A DNA stretch of 30,698 nucleotides from an uncultured Eubacterium sp. (lineage in GTDB: Bacteria; Bacillota; Clostridia; Lachnospirales; Lachnospiraceae), in the NCBI GenBank assembly GCA_910579145.1, contig CAJTTQ010000027.1, positions 1 to 30,698 on the forward strand, read 5' to 3'. The notes beneath the pieces were generated by a model. That model saw nothing but the letters and a program-made list of their open reading frames with translations, was not told the origin of the DNA and made no database searches. Shown in pieces: positions 17,620 to 25,379 of this stretch (the stretch's first letter is position 1; every line of letters begins with the position of its first letter). The translations under genes and the position numbers were made by a program.

Positions 17620-17642
17620 TTACTTTTTTTAATAAATAGCAT
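17606..17642 (-). terminator. Weak terminator-like hairpin between sensor and exporter operons
   Basis: On the minus strand atgctatt (17635-17642) can pair with aatggcat (17614-17621), an 8-bp stem with one G-U pair and a 13-nt A-rich loop, followed three bases later by TTTTT. It lies 17 nt after the lipoprotein stop codon and overlaps the -35 box of the exporter promoter. It could be a leaky terminator, or an operator dyad. Confidence 0.3.
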
Positions 17643-17658
17643 GATCTGGAGAAAACAC

Positions 17659-18852
17659 TCATTGGATAACCAGCGAATCTTTTCTCGCGTAGCGGCAGAT
17701 CTTAAATACCCGGGATGCCTCCGCCACCGCGTCAGCCTCGTCATTGCATAGAAAAAGCAAATAGTCCTCCTGTTCTCCTTTGCCGATAAAATCCATGACA
17801 GAATACCCCTCAGACGATAAATAGTATAAATTATCCTTTTCCGGATCCACGACACAGGTAAAGGAACTGCTGCCTGGCTCCGCTTCAAAAATCCCCTCAC
17901 CCGATGCCATCATGATCATATCCTCCTTCACGGAGATCTTTGGCTCCGCTCCCCCACCTTCCATATCCACGATCGTTTCTGTCGGAATGGCATTGATCCG
18001 TTTTCCGTCCTCTCCCACCACGTTGACCTGCATCCTCCCGCTCTCCTGATCGACTGTTGTAAAGGCAAAAAAACCATCTCCGGCTATCACGTCTGCCAAA
18101 CGGTTCTCCATACCTGCGTCCGGATCGATGTCTGCCAGTTTTTCTCCTGTCACACCGCTGTAAATCCCGTTTATGCGTCCCTGATACGACACAAGCAGCA
18201 GATTTCCATCGGCAAACACGCTGAACTCACAGCCGACAAAACCGGGCATTTTTTTGAGATCTTCTTCCTCCCCTTCAAAACGCTCCTGAGGGATCGGAAT
18301 CTCCGTAATTGTATTCTCGTCCTCATTGATCCGGAAAAGATGAATGCCGACCGTATAATAGTCATCCATATATTTATCCCGGTCTGACCAGAATTTCGTA
18401 TGCGGCATCGATTCTTCCGCACACTTCACATATAAATACCCATCCTCTCCATACTGGCAGTCCTCTATCATATAATTTTTTTCTGCGGTTTCCTTGTTCC
18501 ACTGCTCCAGCCATGCCTCTTCCTTTACTGACCACACTGAATCTTTATACAACACTTTTGCGTACTTGTATTCGATCTCATCGGATTTATTATATAATTC
18601 CACAAGCATCATCGGCGTTCCATCTGGAGTGACCGCTGTGATCCCTCCAGATTCTGTCGAATAACCTTCCACTTGGATATTTTCAGAAACATCATATGGT
18701 ACTGCCTGTTCCGCATACAATGCCTTATCCTGTTCCACTGGCAGCTGTGGCACCGCTGTACCTTCCGGTTCAGATGCTACGCCACAGCTGCACAGAATCA
18801 TTGTTCCTACGAAAAACACTGCTACTAGGCCTGTCAATTTTTTCCCTCTCAT
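17659..18852 (-). CDS. Lipoprotein homologous to the M56 protein's sensor domain
   Basis: A protein of 397 aa with a lipoprotein signal (VFFVGTMILCSC). The mature part aligns along its length with residues about 400-767 of the M56 protein encoded just upstream: shared blocks are YGxDGYLYxxxAExSM, EFxVxxxGNxLL, VNVxxEDG, EGIxEA and YKGEQxDY-type (GKGEQEDYLLF). The repeated DGYLY/DGNLL pattern suggests a beta-propeller or similar all-beta fold; this is inference. The start ATG 18852 has GGAGG at 9 nt. The longer frame to 18948 lies inside the upstream gene and is rejected. It is 4 nt behind the M56 gene, whose last codons supply the ribosome site, so the two are translationally coupled. Likely role: soluble or membrane-tethered partner, competitor or ligand carrier for the M56 sensor. 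No known family is assigned with certainty. Confidence 0.78.
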   Translation of the reverse strand: MRGKKLTGLVAVFFVGTMILCSCGVASEPEGTAVPQLPVEQDKALYAEQAVPYDVSENIQVEGYSTESGGITAVTPDGTPMMLVELYNKSDEIEYKYAKVLYKDSVWSVKEEAWLEQWNKETAEKNYMIEDCQYGEDGYLYVKCAEESMPHTKFWSDRDKYMDDYYTVGIHLFRINEDENTITEIPIPQERFEGEEEDLKKMPGFVGCEFSVFADGNLLLVSYQGRINGIYSGVTGEKLADIDPDAGMENRLADVIAGDGFFAFTTVDQESGRMQVNVVGEDGKRINAIPTETIVDMEGGGAEPKISVKEDMIMMASGEGIFEAEPGSSSFTCVVDPEKDNLYYLSSEGYSVMDFIGKGEQEDYLLFLCNDEADAVAEASRVFKICRYARKDSLVIQ

Positions 18853-18856
18853 AACA

Positions 18857-21160
18857 TTATTCCTCCTCCTTTTTCGTATAGTGATACACTTCTCCCGTAT
18901 ACCACGGCTCCTGTTTCCCATAATCAGAAATGTAGAAATCGTCATCACTCTGTTCCAGCGTATAGCGCATCCCTACATAATAATCACCTTGTTCTCCTTT
19001 ATAAATGTTACTTAACTCCAACCCAGAGTATTTCGGCCACAAACAATAAAACCGATCAGTTTCATATCCGGCTACATAACGAAATTTCTTTTCATTAAAT
19101 TTTGCTTCATAAATCCCCTCCCAACAAACCATTAAAATCTCATCTTCCTTCGTCCCCAGCGCCATTTTCAAATCCCGGGATCCGTCGTCCTCAACCCCAG
19201 TCCGGATCGTGTACAGCAAATCCCCATCCTCATCCAGCACGTTCACATCCATTTTTTTCGTAGCCTGGTTTTTTGTTACGTACGCCCAAAACCCGGTACC
19301 ACTGTATACATCCGATGTTCGATTTTCAAATGATACATCCGACAATCTTTGGCCAAAAGCATCATAAATGGCGCCTGAATTTTGTCCCTCTTTTGCCAAT
19401 AAAATATTTCCATTCGATGAAACTGCAAACTCCAGCCGCCGGACACCGGGTATCGCATATGCCGCCGTACCGCTGCCTTCTACCTGCCGTTTCTCCTGCT
19501 CTGGCAGAACGATCTCTGTCATCTCCCCCGTCTGCTCATCCACTTTCATCAGATGATTTTTAATCCTTTCAAGCGGACTATCTGGTTTTTCCAAATATTT
19601 AGCCCAGTACTTCAACCTGTCCATCGAATACTCCGCCACATACAAATACAGATAACCGTCTGCCCCATACTTATAACGCTCCAGCCAGTATCTCGCATCT
19701 GGAAACCGTTTCTCGTACTCTTTCCCCCATGATGGTTCCTGATATTCCGGTTGCTGGAACTCAGATTCCTTGAACTCCTCCTTTGCACCAATACATTTCT
19801 CAATCCAAATCTCTCTTCCTTCTTTATCGGACAGGATACACATCGTTCGGAAACAGACAAACTTTCCCTGCGGATCCACGATAAATTCCTCATTTGGATA
19901 TGAGCTATATTTTGAATGAAATGGACTTTGATAATGATCTTGCAACAGCATGTCCTGTTCCCTGTATGAAATCTTTTCAGCTACAGAAACCGGCTGTTTC
20001 GTCGCCTCTGGAACAGAAACAACCCCGCAGCCGCACAATATGACTGACACCGCTGCCAACACCGACACAAATCGAGTCGGTTTTTTAAACTTTAAAACAT
20101 TTCGGATCCGCTCCCTCACCTCCCCGGCGCCAAATGCCGGAGTGTGGCTCGGCAGGTTCTGACCGCCGGACATTGCAAGAAGCAGATACGAATATTTTTT
20201 CCGTTCTTCTGCCGGCAGATCCCGAATCACTCTCTCATCACAGGAAACCTCCATATCGCGCATCATAAAAAAGTAGGCGATCCACACGAGCGGATTGAAC
20301 CACAATAGAGAGAGCAGAGAAAACGCCAGCGGCTTTAGTATATGATCCCTCCGCCGGATATGCACACGCTCATGCCGGAGTACATACTTCCATTCCTCCC
20401 CCTCCAGCCGCTCCGGTACATATATTTTCGGCGAAAAGATCCCTGCCACAAACGAACCGAAAACGAGTGGATGCGTATATACATTTCCATAGATCTGCTC
20501 CGCATCCCGAAAACGCCATTTCATCCGAAGCATGGATACCGTTTCGTAGCAAAGACACCAGAATACGCCCACCCCCCATAGTACCAAAAGCCATACTGCT
20601 GTCCCATTTGAAGCATACGGACGCGTTTCAGATTCCGTTTCAGCACGCGCCGCTAAAGTCTCCTTCTTCTCAATTCCCACTTTAGCCGTCAATCGCATAT
20701 GTTCAACCTCTTTCCACTCTTCTTGTTGTTCCGAAACATCTGCCTTTGTCTGCTTTTCACGTTCCGTCCTGAGCAGATGGGATTCCATTGGATCCGGCAA
20801 ACCAGATCCATTTTCCATCCCGTCATAACATTTGTCTAAAACATCCCTCTCTGATGGGAACTCCGCACGCTCCAGCATCCACCCATGTCCGATCCTCACA
20901 GCCATCTTCTCCACCCGTTCCGGTAAAACACTGTAGATCCCATGAACCGTAAACGGACACACGATGCGGATCAATACCGCAAACCATAACACATACATCC
21001 CCATGCGCGGCAGTTTTTTCATAAACAGCCCTCTAATGAAAATCAAAAAAATAATGAGAACTGATACGGATACACATGTATTGACTATGTATCGCAAAAG
21101 ATTGTTTCCAGCACACACCTTCAGTATATCTTCTGTAAAAACCGTTATACTCTTTTGCAT
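18857..21160 (-). CDS. BlaR1-like M56 metalloprotease with large extracellular sensor domain
   Basis: A protein of 767 aa. Residues 1-300 are a BlaR1/MecR1-type peptidase M56 unit: membrane segments near 23-45, 52-70, 188-205 and 280-300, an acidic loop at 100-180, zinc motif HERVH (263-267) and the downstream Glu in MEVSCDERVI (about 304). A further hydrophobic segment (364-378) ends in LCGC, much like a lipoprotein signal. The remaining 390 residues are a sensor domain that lacks any penicillin-binding SxxK/SxN/KTG arrangement I can see and matches the adjacent lipoprotein. In the family, signal binding outside activates the cytoplasmic zinc protease, which leads to cleavage of the BlaI repressor. 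ATG 21160 has GGGGAGG at 4 nt. It sits in a blaI operon and is the intact paralogue of the broken copy upstream. Confidence 0.82.
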   Translation of the reverse strand: MQKSITVFTEDILKVCAGNNLLRYIVNTCVSVSVLIIFLIFIRGLFMKKLPRMGMYVLWFAVLIRIVCPFTVHGIYSVLPERVEKMAVRIGHGWMLERAEFPSERDVLDKCYDGMENGSGLPDPMESHLLRTEREKQTKADVSEQQEEWKEVEHMRLTAKVGIEKKETLAARAETESETRPYASNGTAVWLLVLWGVGVFWCLCYETVSMLRMKWRFRDAEQIYGNVYTHPLVFGSFVAGIFSPKIYVPERLEGEEWKYVLRHERVHIRRRDHILKPLAFSLLSLLWFNPLVWIAYFFMMRDMEVSCDERVIRDLPAEERKKYSYLLLAMSGGQNLPSHTPAFGAGEVRERIRNVLKFKKPTRFVSVLAAVSVILCGCGVVSVPEATKQPVSVAEKISYREQDMLLQDHYQSPFHSKYSSYPNEEFIVDPQGKFVCFRTMCILSDKEGREIWIEKCIGAKEEFKESEFQQPEYQEPSWGKEYEKRFPDARYWLERYKYGADGYLYLYVAEYSMDRLKYWAKYLEKPDSPLERIKNHLMKVDEQTGEMTEIVLPEQEKRQVEGSGTAAYAIPGVRRLEFAVSSNGNILLAKEGQNSGAIYDAFGQRLSDVSFENRTSDVYSGTGFWAYVTKNQATKKMDVNVLDEDGDLLYTIRTGVEDDGSRDLKMALGTKEDEILMVCWEGIYEAKFNEKKFRYVAGYETDRFYCLWPKYSGLELSNIYKGEQGDYYVGMRYTLEQSDDDFYISDYGKQEPWYTGEVYHYTKKEEE
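20899..21034. repeat. 136-bp near-identical direct repeat, copy 1
   Basis: This stretch inside the intact M56 gene matches 22597-22732 with only three substitutions and no gap by my reading. It encodes the segment from the second half of membrane helix 1 through RGLFMKKLPRMGM to the ERVEKMA region. The flanking coding sequence is much less similar, so recent duplication alone does not explain it; gene conversion is likely. Confidence 0.85.
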
Positions 21161-21212
21161 AATACCTCCCCTTCCGCAAAATGGATCTATTCGCCGCGGC
21201 TATCTCGCACAT

Positions 21213-22858
21213 TTAATCTGCTTCCTGCCCGGGCGATGACTCCTCTTCCACTCTCGTATAGTGGTACATCCACTCGGTATCCCACGGATTCAGCTCATCC
21301 CCCGGCGCAACCTCTCCATCACTGTATTCCTGCATATCACGCATGCCGACAAAGTAATCCTCCTGATCGCCTTTATAAATGCTCGACACCGTCAAACCAT
21401 AATAATCAGGCCAGAGACAATAAAACTGATCCGTTTTATGGCCAGCTATATAACGGAATTTCTTTTCATTTAGTTTCGCTTCAAAAATCCCTTCACCGTA
21501 CACCATCAAAATCACATCATCATTCGTTCCCAATGCCATATTCAGATACTTCGATCCATCGTCTTCCACTTCCGTTGGAATCGTGTATAGGTTATCCCCG
21601 TCCTCATCCAGCACTTTTACATCCATCCGGTTCGTCGAATGGTTTTTCGACACATATGCCCAAAACCCTTGGCCGCTGTACACATCCGATCTCCGGTTTT
21701 CCCATTTGATCTCCGAAAGTTTCTGGCCGGAAGCATCATAAATAGCGCCCTCACTCTCTCCCTCTTCGGTCAGGCATATATTTCCGTCCGCTGAAACAGC
21801 AAACTCCAGACGCCTGACACCCGGTATGAAATTGACTGCTGTTCCTCTTTCATCTGCCAGCCATTTCTCCTGTTCCGGCAGAGTGATTTCCGACACCTCC
21901 CCGGTCTTCTCGTCTACCTTTAGCAGATGATTTTTAACTCTCTCAAATGGGGTGTCCGGTTTTTCAAAATACTGATTCCTGTACAGAAACCTGTCCATCG
22001 AATACTCTGCCACATACAAATATAAATAACCGTCCGCCCCATATTTGTAACGCTCCAGCCAATACTTCGCATTTGGAAATCTTTTTTGGTATTCCTTACT
22101 CCATGAGGGTTCCTGACATTCCCCGTCTGTGCCGATCCATTTCATAAAATGGATTTCTTTCTCCTTTTTTTTGGATCTTGTATACAATATCCGAAACCAG
22201 ACAAATTGCCCCTGTGGATCCGCGATAAACTCCTTTTTCGGATCCGCGTAATAGATTGAATTCCAAAAGCTGTTAAACTTCTCCTGTAACTAACTTCTTC
22301 TTTATCCTCCCGCCTGACAGCGCGCACGTTTTTTGCATGTTCTGTCCTCACTGCCGTTTTCTCAGGCTGATCTACCTCCGCCGCAGGCAGAGCCCCTATA
22401 TTTCCAACTGTCCCTTTGGGATCATCTGTATATCCGCCCACACTTTCTTCCAGCTCGTTCTTCTCCTGTGATAAACGGTGTTCCATCTGATTTGGCAGAC
22501 GAAAACCATTTTCACTTCCTCCGTAAATTTCTTTTCTGTGATCTGTCTCTGACTGGTTTAGCGCCTGCTCGACCGTCCAGCCATGTCCGGTGCGCGCAGC
22601 CATCTTCTCCACCCGTTCCGGCAAAACACTGTAGATCCCATGAACCGAAAACGGGCACACGATGCGGATCAATACCGCAAACCATAACACATACATCCCC
22701 ATGCGCGGCAGTTTTTTCATAAACAGCCCTCTGACCAAAAGCAAAAACACGATCACAACCGATACCGATACACACGTATTCGCTATGTAAAGCAGCACGG
22801 CATTTCCGGTGATCACATCCGCCATATTCCCCCAAAAAGTTTTTAACCACTCCTCCAT
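21213..22858 (-). pseudogene. Decayed paralogue of the M56-sensor protein
   Basis: Two overlapping open frames together match the neighbouring M56-sensor gene. The first (22858 to 22142, start ATG with AAGGAGG at 7 nt) carries membrane segments 1 and 2 and the acidic loop up to DKEEVSYR, then runs into about 45 unrelated residues. The second (in frame from about 22283 down to 21213) carries the whole sensor domain. At 22283-22285 a one-base loss (agggag reduced to aggag) shifts the frame; restoring it gives SYREKFNSFW, matching SYREQDMLL of the intact gene. In addition about 210 residues with helices 3-5 and the HExxH zinc motif are missing, so no protease could be made even with the frame repaired. 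The second frame has no ribosome site of its own. Confidence 0.8.
22597..22732. repeat. 136-bp near-identical direct repeat, copy 2
   Basis: Partner of 20899-21034, lying in the decayed M56 paralogue; three substitutions in 136 bp. The two copies are direct repeats about 1.7 kb apart, so recombination between them would delete the sensor half of the broken copy and the N-terminal part of the intact gene, leaving one complete M56-sensor gene. Confidence 0.85.
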
Positions 22859-22924
22859 CCTGATCCCTCCTTCTCATCCCTCTGTTTCCCCTATCCCCTT
22901 CTAGGGATAACCGCAAAACGCTCG

Positions 22925-23287
22925 TCACGATTCTTCACAATCTTCGATGATCTTCCTCAATTCCTCGATCTGCTTCTCGCTCAACTTTTTTCGTTTCGCG
23001 AATGCAGTCACGAATTTAGAAATGGATCCGTCAAAACGGTTATTTACGATCTGCGTACTCTCCTGTTCCAAATACTGCTCCAGGCTGATCTTCGATACTA
23101 CAACCGCGTTCTCATTTTGGAAAATCCCCTCGTTACACAAGTTTTTCAGCACCGTATAGGTAGTAGACTTTTTCCACCCAAATGTTTCATTGCAGATCCG
23201 TACCAGTTCCCCCGACCGGATTGGCTCATTGTTCCATATGATACGGGCAAACGCCATTTCACTTTCTGATAGCATACTATTTCTCAT
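22925..23287 (-). CDS. blaI: BlaI/MecI/CopY-family transcriptional repressor
   Basis: A protein of 120 aa with the winged-helix DNA-binding domain of the family: LSESEMAFARIIWNNEPIRSGELVRICNETFGWKKSTTYTVLKNLCNEGIF (about 6-56), then an Asn/Glu-rich wing and a C-terminal dimerisation helix region (about 75-120). The dimer blocks transcription until cut or inactivated by the partner M56 protease. ATG 23287 has GAGGTG close upstream. It is the first gene of a unit continuing into the M56 remnant (67 nt away), the intact M56 sensor and the lipoprotein. Two dyad operators overlap its own promoter, which supports autoregulation. The symbol denotes the family; beta-lactam involvement is not implied, since no beta-lactamase or PBP gene is nearby. 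Confidence 0.9.
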   Translation of the reverse strand: MRNSMLSESEMAFARIIWNNEPIRSGELVRICNETFGWKKSTTYTVLKNLCNEGIFQNENAVVVSKISLEQYLEQESTQIVNNRFDGSISKFVTAFAKRKKLSEKQIEELRKIIEDCEES

Positions 23288-23307
23288 GATTCACCTCATT
23301 TCTGATG

Positions 23308-23324
23308 GTCTATGAATAATAGAC
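23308..23324. promoter_or_regulatory. BlaI-type operator O1
   Basis: A 17-bp dyad gtctatgaataatagac, that is GTCTAT-N5-ATAGAC with perfect arms. It lies just downstream of the -10 box of the blaI promoter, covering the expected transcription start. Confidence 0.7.
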
Positions 23325-23332
23325 TCACCTTT

Positions 23333-23361
23333 AGTCTATCATTCATAGACCATCTTGTCAA
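23333..23361 (-). promoter_or_regulatory. Promoter of the blaI-sensor operon
   Basis: On the minus strand a consensus TTGACA (23356-23361) and TAGACT (23333-23338) are 17 nt apart. The -35 box overlaps the stop codon of recQ (23358-23360), so the promoter is embedded in the end of the upstream gene. Operator O2 fills most of the spacer and O1 covers the start point. Confidence 0.75.
23334..23350. promoter_or_regulatory. BlaI-type operator O2
   Basis: A second 17-bp dyad gtctatcattcatagac with the same GTCTAT-N5-ATAGAC arms, 26 bp centre to centre from O1. It lies between the -35 and -10 boxes. O1 and O2 together also form a longer inverted repeat with a single mismatch over 19 bp arms. A repressor dimer on either would block RNA polymerase. 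Confidence 0.72.
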
Positions 23362-25208
23362 GTTCCTTTTATTACCTGCAAAAACGCTTTCCCATACTTT
23401 TCCAACTTACTGGCTCCCACGCCCGACACTTCCAGCATTTCCTCCGGCGTCCGGGGCTGCTTCAGACACATATCGATCAGCGTCTTATCTGAAAATACGA
23501 TATACGGCGGTACCCGTTCCTCCTTTGCCAGGGCAAGCCGCTTCTGCCGCAGTTTCTCAAACAGAGCAAATCCCGCATCATCCAGCGCGCCCTTCCCGAG
23601 TGCGCCTTTTCCTCCAGCTTTTTCTGCACCGCCTCTCGCGTCGTCACTCTTTTCGCTCTTTCTCACTTCCGTCTTTATCGTCAATGAAAATCCCTCGTCC
23701 TTTAGTTTCCCATACCCTTTTCCGAGGCAGATCACCGGATACTGGTCTGCCGTCTGGATCAGGATCTCCTCCTGAAGCAGGGCGTCGATCACCTGGCGGA
23801 GTGTTGACTCCGCATACTCAGCCAGCTTTCCGTATGTTTTCAGCCGGTCAAATCCATAACGGATGATCTTCGCATTTTTACTTCCGCGCAAAACACCAAG
23901 GATCATATTGATCCCGAATCGCTGGCGCACTTCATATACACAATTTACGATCTGCCTGCCAAGTTCCGTCACGTCGTGTTTTTCAAAATCCGCGTCGCAG
24001 TTGCCGCAGTTATGGCAGTCCGCATGTGTCGTCTCTCCGAAATAATTTAGGATATATTTTCGCAGACATTCCTTCGTCGTACTATAAAATGTCATAACTT
24101 TCAGGCGCTGTAGATCCCTCTCGAGGATCTCTTTTCTCTCTTCCTCCGTAATCTCTTTTTTGGATTCCTTATTCTCCAGCAGAAAACGGTTGGTCGCCGT
24201 ATCCTTCGGCGCGTATAGGAGAAGGCACTGCGCGGCTCCGCCATCCCGCCCTGCCCTTCCTGCCTCCTGATAATAGTTTTCCATACTCTGAGGCATGTTA
24301 AAATGAAGCACATATCGGACATTTGATTTGTCAATGCCCATGCCGAACGCATTCGTCGCTACGATCACCGGCTTCCGGTCAAAGAGAAAATCATCCTGGT
24401 TTTCCATGCGCTCCTGGTTACTCATCCCGGCATGGTATTTCGCTGCCGGCACGCCGTGTTCTACGAGCATTTCGCATACGTCCTCCACGCCGTTACGCGT
24501 ATTGCAGTAAATGATGCCGCTCTCTCCCGCACGGTCAGTCACATATCGAAGCGCCGCTTTCATTTTATCCTTCGGCCGCTCCACCGCAAAATACAGGTTC
24601 TCACGGTCAAATCCGGTTACGAGGATGTCAGGTTCACGTAATCCGAGCATACAGACCATGTCGTCTTTCACCTCTTTCGTCGCCGTAGCCGTAAACGCGC
24701 ACAAAACCGGACGTCTCCCCTTCTCCTCGAGCCTCGCCACAAATGCTGCCACGTTCAGATACCCCGGCCGGAAATCCTGTCCCCACTGGGACACACAGTG
24801 CGCTTCATCCACCGCCACCAACGAAATTTCTGCCGTCGCGGTGAAATCGTAAAACTGCGGGGTATCCAGCCGTTCCGGCGCTATGTAGATAATTTTGTAT
24901 GTGTTCTTTTTTGCATTGGCAAATGCCATACTGATCTGGCTTTCCGTAAGGGAACTATTGATATACGCCGCGTGGACACCCGCCTGGTTCAGCGCGGTCA
25001 CCTGATCTTTCATAAGGGAAATGAGGGGAGATACGACAATCGTTATTCCCTGCATCGCCAGCGCCGGGATCTGATAACAGATCGACTTCCCCGCGCCGGT
25101 CGGCATGATGCCTAACACATCACATCCCGCCATAATGCTGTCGATCAGCTTTTTCTGCCCCGGCCGGAAATCGTCATAGCCAAAATACTGTTTTAATAAA
25201 TGTTTCAT
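23358..25208 (-). CDS. recQ: ATP-dependent DNA helicase RecQ
   Basis: A protein of 616 aa. The superfamily 2 core shows YGYDDFRPGQKKLI, Walker A MPTGAGKS (35-42), DEAH (134-137), the aromatic-rich loop AHCVSQWGQDFRPGY, FTATAT and the motif VI region YYQEAGRAGRDG. The RecQ C-terminal zinc site has four Cys (CLRKY, then CHNCGNC), followed by the winged helix. A Lys/Gly/Ala-rich linker (about 520-545) leads to an HRDC domain (FEKLRQKRLALA to the end), so the full RecQ plan is present. It unwinds DNA 3' to 5' in recombination and fork repair. ATG 25208 has GGAGG at 5 nt; the TTG at 25238 that opens the longer frame has no ribosome site. Its stop overlaps the next operon's -35 box. Confidence 0.95.
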   Translation of the reverse strand: MKHLLKQYFGYDDFRPGQKKLIDSIMAGCDVLGIMPTGAGKSICYQIPALAMQGITIVVSPLISLMKDQVTALNQAGVHAAYINSSLTESQISMAFANAKKNTYKIIYIAPERLDTPQFYDFTATAEISLVAVDEAHCVSQWGQDFRPGYLNVAAFVARLEEKGRRPVLCAFTATATKEVKDDMVCMLGLREPDILVTGFDRENLYFAVERPKDKMKAALRYVTDRAGESGIIYCNTRNGVEDVCEMLVEHGVPAAKYHAGMSNQERMENQDDFLFDRKPVIVATNAFGMGIDKSNVRYVLHFNMPQSMENYYQEAGRAGRDGGAAQCLLLYAPKDTATNRFLLENKESKKEITEEERKEILERDLQRLKVMTFYSTTKECLRKYILNYFGETTHADCHNCGNCDADFEKHDVTELGRQIVNCVYEVRQRFGINMILGVLRGSKNAKIIRYGFDRLKTYGKLAEYAESTLRQVIDALLQEEILIQTADQYPVICLGKGYGKLKDEGFSLTIKTEVRKSEKSDDARGGAEKAGGKGALGKGALDDAGFALFEKLRQKRLALAKEERVPPYIVFSDKTLIDMCLKQPRTPEEMLEVSGVGASKLEKYGKAFLQVIKGT

Positions 25209-25270
25209 TTGTTCCTCCATTCGCGCCATCTTTTTCAAATCTCAATCACCACACCTGTAACTCCATAGTT

Positions 25271-25299
25271 ATCATAGAACAATCGACCCGTATTGTCAA
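25271..25299 (-). promoter_or_regulatory. recQ promoter
   Basis: Minus-strand TTGACA (25294-25299), a 17-nt spacer, and TATGAT (25271-25276), about 65 nt upstream of the recQ ATG. It is divergent from the GH13 promoter beginning 10 bp away. Confidence 0.78.
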
Positions 25300-25308
25300 A
25301 ATTTGTGC

Positions 25309-25337
25309 TTCTAAAGAGACCCAAAATGTGTTATACT
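25309..25337 (+). promoter_or_regulatory. Promoter of the GH13-GGDEF genes
   Basis: TATACT (25332-25337) preceded by TGT in extended -10 position, with a poor -35 box TTCTAA (25309-25314) at 17 nt. It stands about 40 nt before the ATG of the GH13 gene. Confidence 0.6.
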
Positions 25338-25379
25338 TGTTTACAGATCCGTACACTCGGAACAAGAAGGAGGATGACT

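Noticed and set aside
22283..22285. Programmed -1 frameshift joining the two halves of the M56 remnant
   Set aside because: No slippery heptamer or clear downstream structure at the site, and the protein would still lack the catalytic domain; mutation is simpler.
22892..22909. 6-bp hairpin (tatccc / gggata) between blaI and the M56 remnant
   Set aside because: Short stem, no T run on the minus strand; too weak to call a terminator or attenuator.
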